A stretch of DNA of 9,226 nucleotides from Terriglobus sp. (GTDB taxonomy: Bacteria > Acidobacteriota > Terriglobia > Terriglobales > Acidobacteriaceae): NCBI GenBank assembly GCA_023265355.1, contig JAHFTZ010000062.1:1-9226 (forward strand), read 5' to 3'. Each line of letters opens with the position of its first letter. Within the stretch, counting starts at the first letter, position 1. The translations under genes were made by a program, and so were the position numbers. The notes beneath the pieces were generated by a model. That model searched no databases. It was not told the origin of the DNA and saw only the letters and a program-made list of their open reading frames with translations. Shown one piece after another: positions 1 to 6,390 of this stretch.

Positions 1-211
1 CGCGGCAGACGCGCGCACCGAAGCCCAGACTTCGATTACCCTGAAACCCAACGTCCAGGCCTATCTGGCGCTGGCAAGACTCGATCTGCAGGCTGGCGCA
101 AACGCCAGTTCCGCAGCTAACGTCGCGCATGCACTCCAGTTGGAACCAACCAACAGCGCGGCCCTCGGCCTCCGCCAGGCGCTGGCAGCGCGCGGTACGC
201 AGATCCCATGA
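1..211 (+). CDS. TPR-like repeat protein, C-terminal end (partial)
   Basis: This is the 3' end of a gene that begins outside the window. The open frame starts at base 2 and gives 69 residues before the TGA at 209-211. The visible part is alanine- and leucine-rich. The stretch starting QAYLALARLDLQAG and ending near LEPTNSAALGLRQAL has the helix-turn-helix spacing and the 'L.P.N..A' ending typical of a tetratricopeptide repeat, usually a protein-interaction scaffold. The stop overlaps the ATG of the NfeD gene (ATGA), so the two are probably translationally coupled and in one operon. With only one or two repeats visible, the family call is tentative and the role of the full protein cannot be seen. 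Confidence 0.6.
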   Translation, partial: AADARTEAQTSITLKPNVQAYLALARLDLQAGANASSAANVAHALQLEPTNSAALGLRQALAARGTQIP

Positions 212-921
212 GGCTCGCGAGGGCACGGCGGCATCTTGCGATCCTGACCGCCTGCTGCCTTCCCTTCGCCCTGCATGCGCAGCAAAGCTCTGCCACGCAT
301 GCCCTTTATCTCCCAAATCCAAACGCCGCCGTGCTTCTGCTCGCACTGGGCGGGTTTCTCATCCTCATCGAGTTCAATGCCCCGGGAGCCGTCCTTCCCG
401 GCGCTGTCGGGGTCTTCTGTATCCTCCTCGCGCTCTTTGAGCTGCAGAAGATGCACCTTCGCCCCGGCGCGGCGGCGCTCCTTGTCGTCGCGCTTGCTCT
501 GCTTCTCGCCGAAGCTAAATTTCCCACCTACGGCCTCATTGCCCTGGCGGGAATCGCCGCTCTGGTCTCTTCGCTCGCGCATCTGATCGCCACTGACGAC
601 CCCAGGCAGCAGGTAAGCCGCAGCGTCGCCGTAGGTGCGGGCCTGGGCTTTGGCGCAATCGCCTGCGCTCTGGCCGTTCTGGGCGAACGCGCCCGCCGCG
701 AAAAGGTCCGTATCGGCAAGGATGCCATGCTGGGCTGCATCGCCGTCGCGCAGACGCCTCTGGCCCCTTCAGGGCAGGTTCTGGTGCGCGGAGAGATCTG
801 GTCCGCCCAGCTCCAGGATCCCGCCACACAGCTGGCGACCGGGGAAACGGTGCGCATCGTCGCCTCCGAAGGCCTGCTTCTGACCGTGATTCCCGCCCCA
901 GACGCCGTGCCTACGGAGTAA
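208..921 (+). CDS. NfeD-family membrane protein without the ClpP-like protease domain
   Basis: This 237-residue protein belongs to the NfeD family, whose members partner with slipin/SPFH proteins in the inner membrane and are linked to membrane organisation and stress. A signal peptide covers about residues 1-24 (positive start, hydrophobic core, ALHA before the cut). The membrane block that normally follows the protease domain of long NfeD begins at the PNPNAAVLL motif (36-44), then NAPGAVLPG (57-65), with hydrophobic segments near 40-56, 61-79, 88-103, 107-128 and 139-158. Residues about 170-232 form the OB-fold domain (LGCIAVAQTPLAPSGQV, RGEIWSA, then a GLLLTV strand). The serine-protease domain of long NfeD is absent although the signal peptide remains. 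The start ATG overlaps the upstream stop. A slipin follows two genes later, which supports the call. Confidence 0.88.
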   Translation: MRLARARRHLAILTACCLPFALHAQQSSATHALYLPNPNAAVLLLALGGFLILIEFNAPGAVLPGAVGVFCILLALFELQKMHLRPGAAALLVVALALLLAEAKFPTYGLIALAGIAALVSSLAHLIATDDPRQQVSRSVAVGAGLGFGAIACALAVLGERARREKVRIGKDAMLGCIAVAQTPLAPSGQVLVRGEIWSAQLQDPATQLATGETVRIVASEGLLLTVIPAPDAVPTE

Positions 922-928
922 CACACCG

Positions 929-956
929 TTGAAATCCGCGCTGAAAGGCATAAATT
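929..956 (+). promoter_or_regulatory. Possible sigma70-type promoter before the beta-barrel gene
   Basis: The 106-bp gap after the NfeD gene contains TTGAAA (929-934), 16 bases, then TAAATT (951-956). Each box is a moderate match to the -35 and -10 consensus. It is the only sizeable gap within the left gene group, so a promoter for the barrel-slipin-SPOR genes here is plausible. The boxes are weak and promoters in this lineage are poorly known, so this is a suggestion only. Confidence 0.25.
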
Positions 957-987
957 CCAGCCCCGGCAGAGTAGACTAGACGCTGGC

Positions 988-1002
988 TGCCCGCAACGGG
1001 CA
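988..1002 (+). promoter_or_regulatory. Perfect short hairpin in the leader of the beta-barrel gene
   Basis: TGCCCG (988-993), a three-base CAA loop, and CGGGCA (997-1002) form a perfect 6-bp GC-rich hairpin 25 bases before the ATG at 1028. It sits just upstream of the purine-rich ribosome site GGGAG (1011-1015). No T-run follows, so it is not an intrinsic terminator. It could stabilise the leader or modulate translation. No known riboswitch was recognised. Confidence 0.35.
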
Positions 1003-1027
1003 ACTGCCAAGGGAGTACCGAAAGTTC

Positions 1028-1699
1028 ATGTTGAAGCAGTCCCGCATCCTCCTCGCGGCCCTCGCGCTATGCCTCATGCCTTCCACCGCAATGCGCGCAC
1101 AGGCGACAACCCAGACATCGCTCCAGAGGGCACTCTCTCATGTCGACGTGGCCCTGAACGGCACCGGCGTCTTTACCAAGTCGACGACCGGTCCAGTCAC
1201 CTCCCGCAGCGTGACCAATCCTGGGCAGATCATCACGCAGGACACCAGCAACACCTTCGGTGCTCTGTTCACCGTGCGTGCGACCAAGAGCCCGTACGTC
1301 GGGCTGGAAGGAAACATCGGTTACCACCGCTTCACCGAGACCTACAGCTGCTGCACTCTGCAAGGAGGCGCACAGACGAACGCCAATGAGTACACCTTTG
1401 GCTACGTCGTGCATCCGCCCCACGAGTTTCTGGGCGCGAAACCCTTCGCCTCGGTCGGCGCTGGCACCATAGCCTTCCATCCCACCGTCAACGGCGGTCA
1501 AGGTCTTAGCACGCAGGCTCGCGCCACCTATTACTACTCGGTGGGTGTCGATAAGCAGGCCTTTGCGGACTTCTTCTCCATTCGTCTCGGTTTCCGCCAG
1601 CTCTTTTACCTGGCTCCGGACTTTGGACAGAGTTATCTCACCAACAAGCAGCGGACCTTTACGAGTGAACCCGTCATCGGCTTCGTCTTCCACTTCTAA
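1028..1699 (+). CDS. Small outer-membrane beta-barrel protein
   Basis: This 223-residue secreted protein looks like a small outer-membrane barrel; no specific function is recognisable. A signal peptide covers about residues 1-24 (KQSR, a leucine/alanine core, then AMRA before the cut). The rest alternates polar and aromatic/hydrophobic residues as expected of beta strands, with strand-like stretches at YVGLEGNIGYHRF (90-102), PFASVGAGTIAF (139-150), ATYYYSVGVDKQAF (166-179) and FFSIRLGFRQLFYL (182-195). It ends in GFVFHF, a C-terminal aromatic of the kind recognised by the BAM insertion machinery. A vicinal Cys pair (108-109) lies in a likely loop. The ribosome site is GGGAG at 1011-1015. The gene lies between the NfeD and slipin genes, 29 bases before the slipin. 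Similar barrels are common in Acidobacteriaceae (from memory). Confidence 0.78.
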   Translation: MLKQSRILLAALALCLMPSTAMRAQATTQTSLQRALSHVDVALNGTGVFTKSTTGPVTSRSVTNPGQIITQDTSNTFGALFTVRATKSPYVGLEGNIGYHRFTETYSCCTLQGGAQTNANEYTFGYVVHPPHEFLGAKPFASVGAGTIAFHPTVNGGQGLSTQARATYYYSVGVDKQAFADFFSIRLGFRQLFYLAPDFGQSYLTNKQRTFTSEPVIGFVFHF

Positions 1700-1728
1700 C
1701 TCGCGCTCACGCACGTGGAGCCATCACC

Positions 1729-2517
1729 ATGAATCTCGCCACACCGATCCTGTTCGCCTGCGTTATCGTTGCGTTTTACCTGATCAACTCCATCAAGATC
1801 CTGAAAGAGTATGAACGGGCTGTTGTCTTCCGTCTCGGCCGCGTCCGCAAGGACGCCTCCGGCCCCGGTGTCATCCTCGTCTTCCGTCCGCTCGACCAGA
1901 TCGTGCGTATGAGCCTCCGGCAGGAGGCGATGGAGATTCCTTCGCAGGATGTCATCACCCGCGACAACGTTACGCTCAAGGTCAACGCCGTCCTGACGTT
2001 GCGCGTGGTCGATCCGGTGCTGGCCGTGGTCCAGGTGAGCAACTATATCTATCAGACCCTCCAGTTCGCGCAGACTACGCTCCGCAGCGTTCTGGGCGAG
2101 GTCGATCTCGATGAGCTCCTTGCCCATCGAGATGCCCTGAACCGGCGCGTGCAGACCATCATCGACGGACACACCTCGCCCTTCGGCGTAAAGGTCATCT
2201 CCGTCGAAGTGAAGCAGGTCGACATGCCGGAGAATATGCTGCGCGCCATGGCCAAACAGGCAGAAGCAGAACGCGAGCGCCGCTCGAAGATCATCCATGC
2301 CGAAGGCGAGTTCAACGCCGCTGCCAAGCTCGTGGAAGCCGCTGCCCTGCTTTCGACGCAGCCCATGACCATCCAGCTACGCTATCTGCAGACCCTCACC
2401 GAAATCGGCGTGGAGAAGAACACGACGATCGTCTTCCCTCTGCCCATGGAACTGATGACCCTCTTCAATCGCGCCGTCGCTCCCAACGCTGGCACCGAAC
2501 CCAAGGACCACGCCTAA
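1729..2517 (+). CDS. Slipin (stomatin/prohibitin-like SPFH protein)
   Basis: This 262-residue protein is a slipin, an oligomeric inner-membrane SPFH scaffold thought to organise membrane microdomains together with NfeD. One hydrophobic segment (about 4-22) anchors it, followed by the SPFH start EYERAVVFRLGRV (28-40). The hallmarks continue with PSQDVITRDNVTLKVNAV (71-88), VVDP (93-96), DELLAHRDALN (128-138), the charged coiled-coil piece ERERRSKIIHAEGEF (181-195) and the C-terminal TTIVFPLPMEL (232-242). The length fits bacterial slipins. The ribosome site TGGAG (1716-1720) lies 8 bases before the ATG. The SPOR gene starts 3 bases after the stop, so co-transcription is very likely. Its presumed partner NfeD is upstream, separated by the beta-barrel gene. 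Confidence 0.95.
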   Translation: MNLATPILFACVIVAFYLINSIKILKEYERAVVFRLGRVRKDASGPGVILVFRPLDQIVRMSLRQEAMEIPSQDVITRDNVTLKVNAVLTLRVVDPVLAVVQVSNYIYQTLQFAQTTLRSVLGEVDLDELLAHRDALNRRVQTIIDGHTSPFGVKVISVEVKQVDMPENMLRAMAKQAEAERERRSKIIHAEGEFNAAAKLVEAAALLSTQPMTIQLRYLQTLTEIGVEKNTTIVFPLPMELMTLFNRAVAPNAGTEPKDHA

Positions 2518-2520
2518 CCC

Positions 2521-3225
2521 ATGAATCATCTGCTCGATGACGATGACGATCTCAACCACCATCGCTCTTCCTCACGCGATAAAGAAGTGACCCTTGGCAC
2601 CGGTATGGTGCTCGGCATCTTCTTCGCCCTGGCTCTGATCTGCGCGGTCTTCTTCGGCTTCGGCTACACCCTCGGTCGCAAGTCGGCACAGCCCGCTCCT
2701 GTTGCGGAGACCACCGAAACCACGCCTCCGGCGAACAGCAGCAGCTTCAGCAACTTCAAACCATCGCCCGGAAGTCCCGCGAGTCAGCCCACTCAGACAA
2801 AGAAGCCAGCAAGTAGCGACGCCGCGGACGGTCCCACTGCGGCGACTACGACACCGCCCCCAGCTCCTGCTCCGAAGCCCATCCCGAAGCCAAGTTCAGG
2901 CACCCCTCTGGCATCGCCAGCGCCCGTCCGTGCAACCGCTCCCGTTGAGCGGACACCGACAGCGCCAGTACCGGTTATGTCCCAGGGAGGAAACCTCGTC
3001 GTCGGTGGCCCATCCATCATGGTACAGATCGCGGCTGTCAGTCATCAGGAAGACGCCGACGTGCTCACCTCCGCGCTCAAGCGCCACGGCTACGCCGTTT
3101 CCAACCACACGAATACGGGAGACAAGCTGATTCACGTGCAGATCGGCCCCTTCAGCAACAAGAAGGACGCAGAAGCGATGCGCCAGCGTCTGCAAGGCGA
3201 CGGCTACAACGCCATCCTGAAGTAG
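2521..3225 (+). CDS. Membrane-anchored SPOR-domain protein
   Basis: This 234-residue protein has a bitopic SPOR architecture. A short cytoplasmic tail with five aspartates in a row (6-10) is followed by one transmembrane helix (about 28-51). A long Pro/Ala/Thr/Ser-rich periplasmic linker (about 56-160) leads to a C-terminal SPOR domain (about 165-234). The SPOR domain is shown by the two half repeats IMVQIAAVSHQEDADVL and HVQIGPFSNKKDAEAM, each followed by a helix and a GY turn. SPOR domains bind glycan strands stripped of stem peptides, usually at division septa, as in FtsN and DamX. FtsN-like function cannot be claimed from this. The linker should span the periplasm to the cell wall. The gene follows the slipin by 3 bases; an AAGGA (2503-2507) inside the slipin end may serve as ribosome site. 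Confidence 0.9.
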   Translation: MNHLLDDDDDLNHHRSSSRDKEVTLGTGMVLGIFFALALICAVFFGFGYTLGRKSAQPAPVAETTETTPPANSSSFSNFKPSPGSPASQPTQTKKPASSDAADGPTAATTTPPPAPAPKPIPKPSSGTPLASPAPVRATAPVERTPTAPVPVMSQGGNLVVGGPSIMVQIAAVSHQEDADVLTSALKRHGYAVSNHTNTGDKLIHVQIGPFSNKKDAEAMRQRLQGDGYNAILK

Positions 3226-3288
3226 CCCGTTACAGCTTTTTTGTCATTTCGTAGCGAAGCGGAGAAATCTGCTTTCTTCGCTGAAGCC
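3226..3288. repeat. Convergent intergenic region with an imperfect palindrome (REP-like candidate)
   Basis: This short region separates the two converging gene groups. AGCGAA (3253-3258) pairs with TTCGCT (3277-3282). Inside it GCGGA (3259-3263) pairs with TCTGC (3268-3272), with one G-U, around a GAAA tetraloop (3264-3267), leaving a four-base bulge on one side. A run of six T (3237-3242) lies before the hairpin on the + strand, not after it, so this is not a standard intrinsic terminator on either strand. The wording TCATTTCGTAGCGAAGCGG and GAGAAATCTGCTTTC resembles dispersed extragenic repeats I remember from acidobacterial genomes. Copy number cannot be seen from one window. Confidence 0.45.
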
Positions 3289-3999
3289 CTACTCCAGCGG
3301 CCGCATATGCTCCGGCAGAGCCTCCACCATGCGCCGCCGGACCTCCGCCATCAGATCCTCGCGCTTTGGAAAAGCCGCCGTTTCCACCGCTTCCAGAAAT
3401 CGCACCTCCGCAGTCCCGGGATACACTCGCCAGCCACCCTTGCCCATCATCGCTTCGGTGCCAAGCAGCACGACGGGAACGATAGGCGCACCGGTACTCT
3501 GGGCCAGGTGAAACAGGCCTTTCTTGAAGGGCAGAAGACGCCCCGTGCGCGAACGCGTTCCCTCGGCAAAGATCACCATCGACCTGCCTGAACGGACGGC
3601 TTCAAGGCCAGCGCGCATGGCGTGCACGGCTCCCGCTCGACTATCCCGCTCCACCGGGACAAACTTCCCGATCTTCATAGCGGACCCAAGCAGCGGGAGA
3701 CTCATCAGCGCCTTCTTCACCATCACCGATGGCAAGCGTGGGATCACCGGGATCAAAATCGGCGGGTCGAGGTTCGAGCAGTGATTGCTCATGAAGAGGC
3801 AAGGCTCTGCCGGAATATTCTCGAGCCCGAAGACCTTCACGCGGATCCCTGCAGCACGTACACCGAGCGCGGCAACTTGCCTTCCCCAGATATACATGCG
3901 ATCGACGCTCTTCGTCAGAATCGTCCACGGCATCCCCAACACCCACGCCGGGATTCCCAGCGTGATAAACACAAACACCATCTTGAAAGCCGCAAACAT
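3289..3999 (-). CDS. plsC: 1-acyl-sn-glycerol-3-phosphate acyltransferase
   Basis: This 236-residue protein belongs to the PlsC/LPLAT family, which acylates lysophosphatidic acid to phosphatidic acid at the inner membrane. A hydrophobic N-terminus (about 5-28) anchors it. The catalytic HX4D motif is in NHCSNLDPP (His73, Asp78). Motif III-like VKKALMSLPLLG (94-105) follows, then the glycerophosphate-binding FAEGTRSRTG (144-153) and VPVVLLGT (174-181). The ATG at 3999 was chosen because GGGGAG (4010-4015) lies 10 bases upstream and the start falls just after the mpl stop, with a 19-base gap. A longer frame to 4077 would run into mpl and adds no family-like sequence. It is the last gene of the - strand group. 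The acyl preference cannot be read, and other LPLAT acceptors remain possible. Confidence 0.9.
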   Translation of the reverse strand: MFAAFKMVFVFITLGIPAWVLGMPWTILTKSVDRMYIWGRQVAALGVRAAGIRVKVFGLENIPAEPCLFMSNHCSNLDPPILIPVIPRLPSVMVKKALMSLPLLGSAMKIGKFVPVERDSRAGAVHAMRAGLEAVRSGRSMVIFAEGTRSRTGRLLPFKKGLFHLAQSTGAPIVPVVLLGTEAMMGKGGWRVYPGTAEVRFLEAVETAAFPKREDLMAEVRRRMVEALPEHMRPLE

Positions 4000-4009
4000 C
4001 CTCTGCCTA

Positions 4010-4015
4010 CTCCCC
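4010..4015 (-). promoter_or_regulatory. Ribosome site deciding the plsC start
   Basis: GGGGAG on the - strand lies 10 bases before the ATG at 3999, in the short gap after mpl. It supports this start over the longer frame opening at 4077 inside mpl. Confidence 0.6.
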
Positions 4016-4018
4016 GTT

Positions 4019-5452
4019 CTAAGCTTCTCTGCTTTGAGCTGCAATCGCACGCGGCAGCTTGGTATAGATATCGCCAAATCCGCCGTTCGAAAGAATGGCG
4101 ACTACATCACCCGGCAGCAGCCTGGGCGTAAGGCCCGTCACGATAGCGTCCGCGTCGGAGTAAAGTTGTGCGGGGATCCCGATCTGCGTGAGACCCGCAA
4201 CGACGCGCTGAGGCTCCAGGCGCTCCGCCGTGGGAATCGCTTCGCTCTTGAAGACGCTCGCCAACGCCACCTCATTCGCTCCGGAAAGACTGTCGATCAG
4301 ATCCGCTTCAAAGACGTTGCGACGCAAAGTATTCGAGCGAGGCTCCAGCACGGCAATCAGGCGCCTGTCGGGATACGCGCTACGCAGAGCACGCAGTGTC
4401 TCGCGAATTGCCGTCGGATGATGCGCGAAGTCGTCGATGATCGTGATGCCATTGACCTCCGCACGTACCTCCAGACGACGTTTCACACTGCGGAAGCTCG
4501 CCAGCGCTTCAATGATCGCCGCTGCGGGAATACCCTGCCCCGCCGCCATCGCAGCCGCAGCCGTTGCGTTAAACGCGTTGTGCTCGCCTGCCATGGGAAG
4601 CTCGATATCGGCGAAGTGCTTGCCCTCGCGCAGCAACGTCCACCTGGTGGAAGCGCCGCCCTTGAAGTCCTTCATCTGCCAATAGGAGCTCGGCTCAAAC
4701 CCATACCGCTCAACAGCGCAGAACGCGCGCGCCACACACTCCGTGACATTCGCACTTCCATCGAAGGCGACGATGCGTCCGCGCCTCGGCACCAGATTCA
4801 CAAGGCGCTTGAACGCAGTCTTCACAGCTTCAAGGTCCGCGTAAATATCCGCATGGTCGTACTCCACATGCGTCAGAATGGCAGCGTCAGGAAAGTAGTG
4901 CAGGAACTTTGGCCCCTTGTCGAAGAAGGCCGTGTCGTACTCATCGCCTTCCAGGATGAAGGGCTTTGTCTCTGGCCGAACGAGGAAGGATGTCCCGAAG
5001 TTTTCAGCCACGCCGCCAATCAGAAACGAAGGCGCCACCTCCGGCATCGTGCGCGAAGCCACTTCGTAGATCCACGCCAGCATGCTCGTCGTCGTGGTCT
5101 TTCCATGCGTTCCGCAGACAACCAGCGGCTCACGCTCCTGCAGAAACTCATCGTGAATCAGAGCAGCCATCGAGACAAAACAGATGCGCTGATCCAGCAC
5201 ATACTCCAGCTCAGGGTTGCCACGCGAGATCGCATTTCCCACCACGACCATGTCGGGACGCGGCATCAGATTCTGCTCCGCGTAGGGCTGCATCACGGGA
5301 ATGTGCATCTCGGCTAACTGGTCGCTCATCGGCGGATAAGCCGCTGCGTCCGATCCCGTAACACGATGCCCCTGTGCCTGCAGCATACCCGCCAGCGAGG
5401 CCATCGCTGTTCCGCAGATCCCGATGAGATGAATATGTTTGGTTTCTCGCAT
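4019..5452 (-). CDS. mpl: UDP-N-acetylmuramate:L-alanyl-gamma-D-glutamyl-meso-diaminopimelate ligase
   Basis: Mpl is a cytoplasmic ATP-dependent Mur ligase that joins recycled tripeptide L-Ala-gamma-D-Glu-meso-DAP to UDP-MurNAc, returning it to peptidoglycan synthesis. The protein has 477 residues; E. coli Mpl has about 457. It opens with a Rossmann-like HLIGICGTAM (8-17), then GSDAAAYPPMS (33-43) and GNAISRGNP (72-80), which separate Mpl from MurC. The P-loop is GTHGKTTTT (114-122), followed by EGDEYDTAFFDK (168-179) and HVEYDHADI (195-203). GEHNAFNA (289-296), DDFAHHP (340-346), LEPRSNT (369-375) and SNGGFG (455-460) complete the ligase fold. The start at 5452 matches the family N-terminus; a longer frame to 5560 overlaps ldcA. 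The ldcA stop is 2 bases upstream, implying coupling. Mpl acts on the tripeptide that LdcA makes. Confidence 0.95.
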   Translation of the reverse strand: MRETKHIHLIGICGTAMASLAGMLQAQGHRVTGSDAAAYPPMSDQLAEMHIPVMQPYAEQNLMPRPDMVVVGNAISRGNPELEYVLDQRICFVSMAALIHDEFLQEREPLVVCGTHGKTTTTSMLAWIYEVASRTMPEVAPSFLIGGVAENFGTSFLVRPETKPFILEGDEYDTAFFDKGPKFLHYFPDAAILTHVEYDHADIYADLEAVKTAFKRLVNLVPRRGRIVAFDGSANVTECVARAFCAVERYGFEPSSYWQMKDFKGGASTRWTLLREGKHFADIELPMAGEHNAFNATAAAAMAAGQGIPAAAIIEALASFRSVKRRLEVRAEVNGITIIDDFAHHPTAIRETLRALRSAYPDRRLIAVLEPRSNTLRRNVFEADLIDSLSGANEVALASVFKSEAIPTAERLEPQRVVAGLTQIGIPAQLYSDADAIVTGLTPRLLPGDVVAILSNGGFGDIYTKLPRAIAAQSREA

Positions 5453-5454
5453 CT

Positions 5455-6390
5455 CTAAGCCATCACCGATTCCAGAATCTCCAGACGCACCTCTCGCGCG
5501 CTCAAACGGACCTTCCCTCCAAGCGGAAGCGTTACGTTCGGCGTATTCACATGGCCGCATCGCAGGCCGATCGCAATCGGTCCAGCGAAGTCCCGCAGGC
5601 TATGCAGAATCGCCTGCTCCAGCAACTCGCTTTCCACCGCATCGGAAACGCATTGCTCCATATCGCCGAAGACGATTCCCTTCGCCGCATCGAGCACACC
5701 AGCGTAGCGAAGGTGCACGAGCAGCCGATCCCACTGGTACGGCTTTGTGCCCACGTCTTCGAGAAACAACACACCACCTTCTGCAGGTGGCCGCAACGCA
5801 TACGGTGTTCCCAGCGACTCGGCAAGGATCGAGATGCAGCCTCCGAACAACACACCTTCGGCATTCCCGGGACGGAGCATCCGCATGCCTTCCATCGCAC
5901 CAACGCTCCACGCAGTATGGCCATGCAAAGCATGACGCCATGAGACGAGATCGACCGCCTCTTCTACTGCACGTCCACGCGCAAAGTCGGCAGCCAGCAT
6001 CGGCCCATAGAACATGCCGAACCCGGCTTCGTTTTGCAGCCAGATCGCGAGCGAGGTGTGATCGCTATAGCCGACGAATGGTTTCGCATGCGTGCGAATC
6101 AACTCTGCATCGAGATGAGGAAGAAGCTCCGCAGAACCCCATCCACCACGCGTGCAGACAACCGCATCCACTGTGGGATCCGCAAAGGCCGCGTGCAGAT
6201 CCGCAACGCGTGACTTGACGTCGCCCGCGTAATACAACGGCCCCCGCACCAGCGCATGCTCACCCAGCACGACTTCATATCCCAGCGCGCGCAGGCGCTC
6301 CACTCCGCGCTCCACGGTATCGGGCTTCGGCGCGCTCGCGGGAGAGATAACAGCAATGCGTCCACCCGCACGCAACGCCCGCAGCTTCAA
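5455..6390 (-). CDS. ldcA: LD-carboxypeptidase (peptidase family S66)
   Basis: This 311-residue cytoplasmic enzyme trims the terminal D-Ala from murein tetrapeptides, giving the tripeptide that Mpl uses. The S66 triad is visible: the nucleophile Ser109 in GYSDHT, Glu211 in FLEDVG and His280 in RCGHVN. The N-terminal RIAVISPAS (11-19) and CTRGGWGS (79-86) are typical of the family. The start is TTG (6390-6388), not ATG; no ATG precedes the conserved N-terminus, and GAGGTG (6396-6401) sits 5 bases upstream. TTG overlaps the dapF stop (TTGA), so translation is probably coupled to dapF. Microcin C self-immunity (MccF) proteins share this fold, but the mpl and dapF neighbours favour murein recycling. 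Confidence 0.93.
   Translation of the reverse strand: MKLRALRAGGRIAVISPASAPKPDTVERGVERLRALGYEVVLGEHALVRGPLYYAGDVKSRVADLHAAFADPTVDAVVCTRGGWGSAELLPHLDAELIRTHAKPFVGYSDHTSLAIWLQNEAGFGMFYGPMLAADFARGRAVEEAVDLVSWRHALHGHTAWSVGAMEGMRMLRPGNAEGVLFGGCISILAESLGTPYALRPPAEGGVLFLEDVGTKPYQWDRLLVHLRYAGVLDAAKGIVFGDMEQCVSDAVESELLEQAILHSLRDFAGPIAIGLRCGHVNTPNVTLPLGGKVRLSAREVRLEILESVMA

Noticed and set aside
1067..1714. 215-residue - strand frame opposite the beta-barrel gene
   Set aside because: It is a shadow of a gene with a clear signal peptide and barrel pattern; the antisense product shows no recognisable features.
3202..3242. Possible intrinsic terminator: GGCTAC/GTAGCC stem followed by six T
   Set aside because: The stem has a 14-base loop, overlaps the end of the SPOR gene, and lies 9 bases from the T-run, so it does not match the usual compact hairpin plus adjacent T-tract.
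3785..5317. Long + strand open frame (510 residues) antisense to mpl and plsC
   Set aside because: It lies opposite two well-supported genes, its product is Arg/His-rich low-quality sequence with no recognisable domain, and such long antisense frames are common in GC-rich codon-biased genes.
4019..5560. Longer mpl start at 5560
   Set aside because: The extra 36 residues run inside ldcA and resemble no Mpl N-terminus; the family sequence begins at the ATG at 5452.
5439..6218. 259-residue + strand frame opposite ldcA
   Set aside because: The product is Arg/His/Pro/Ser-rich and typical of an antisense shadow; ldcA on the other strand has its full catalytic triad.
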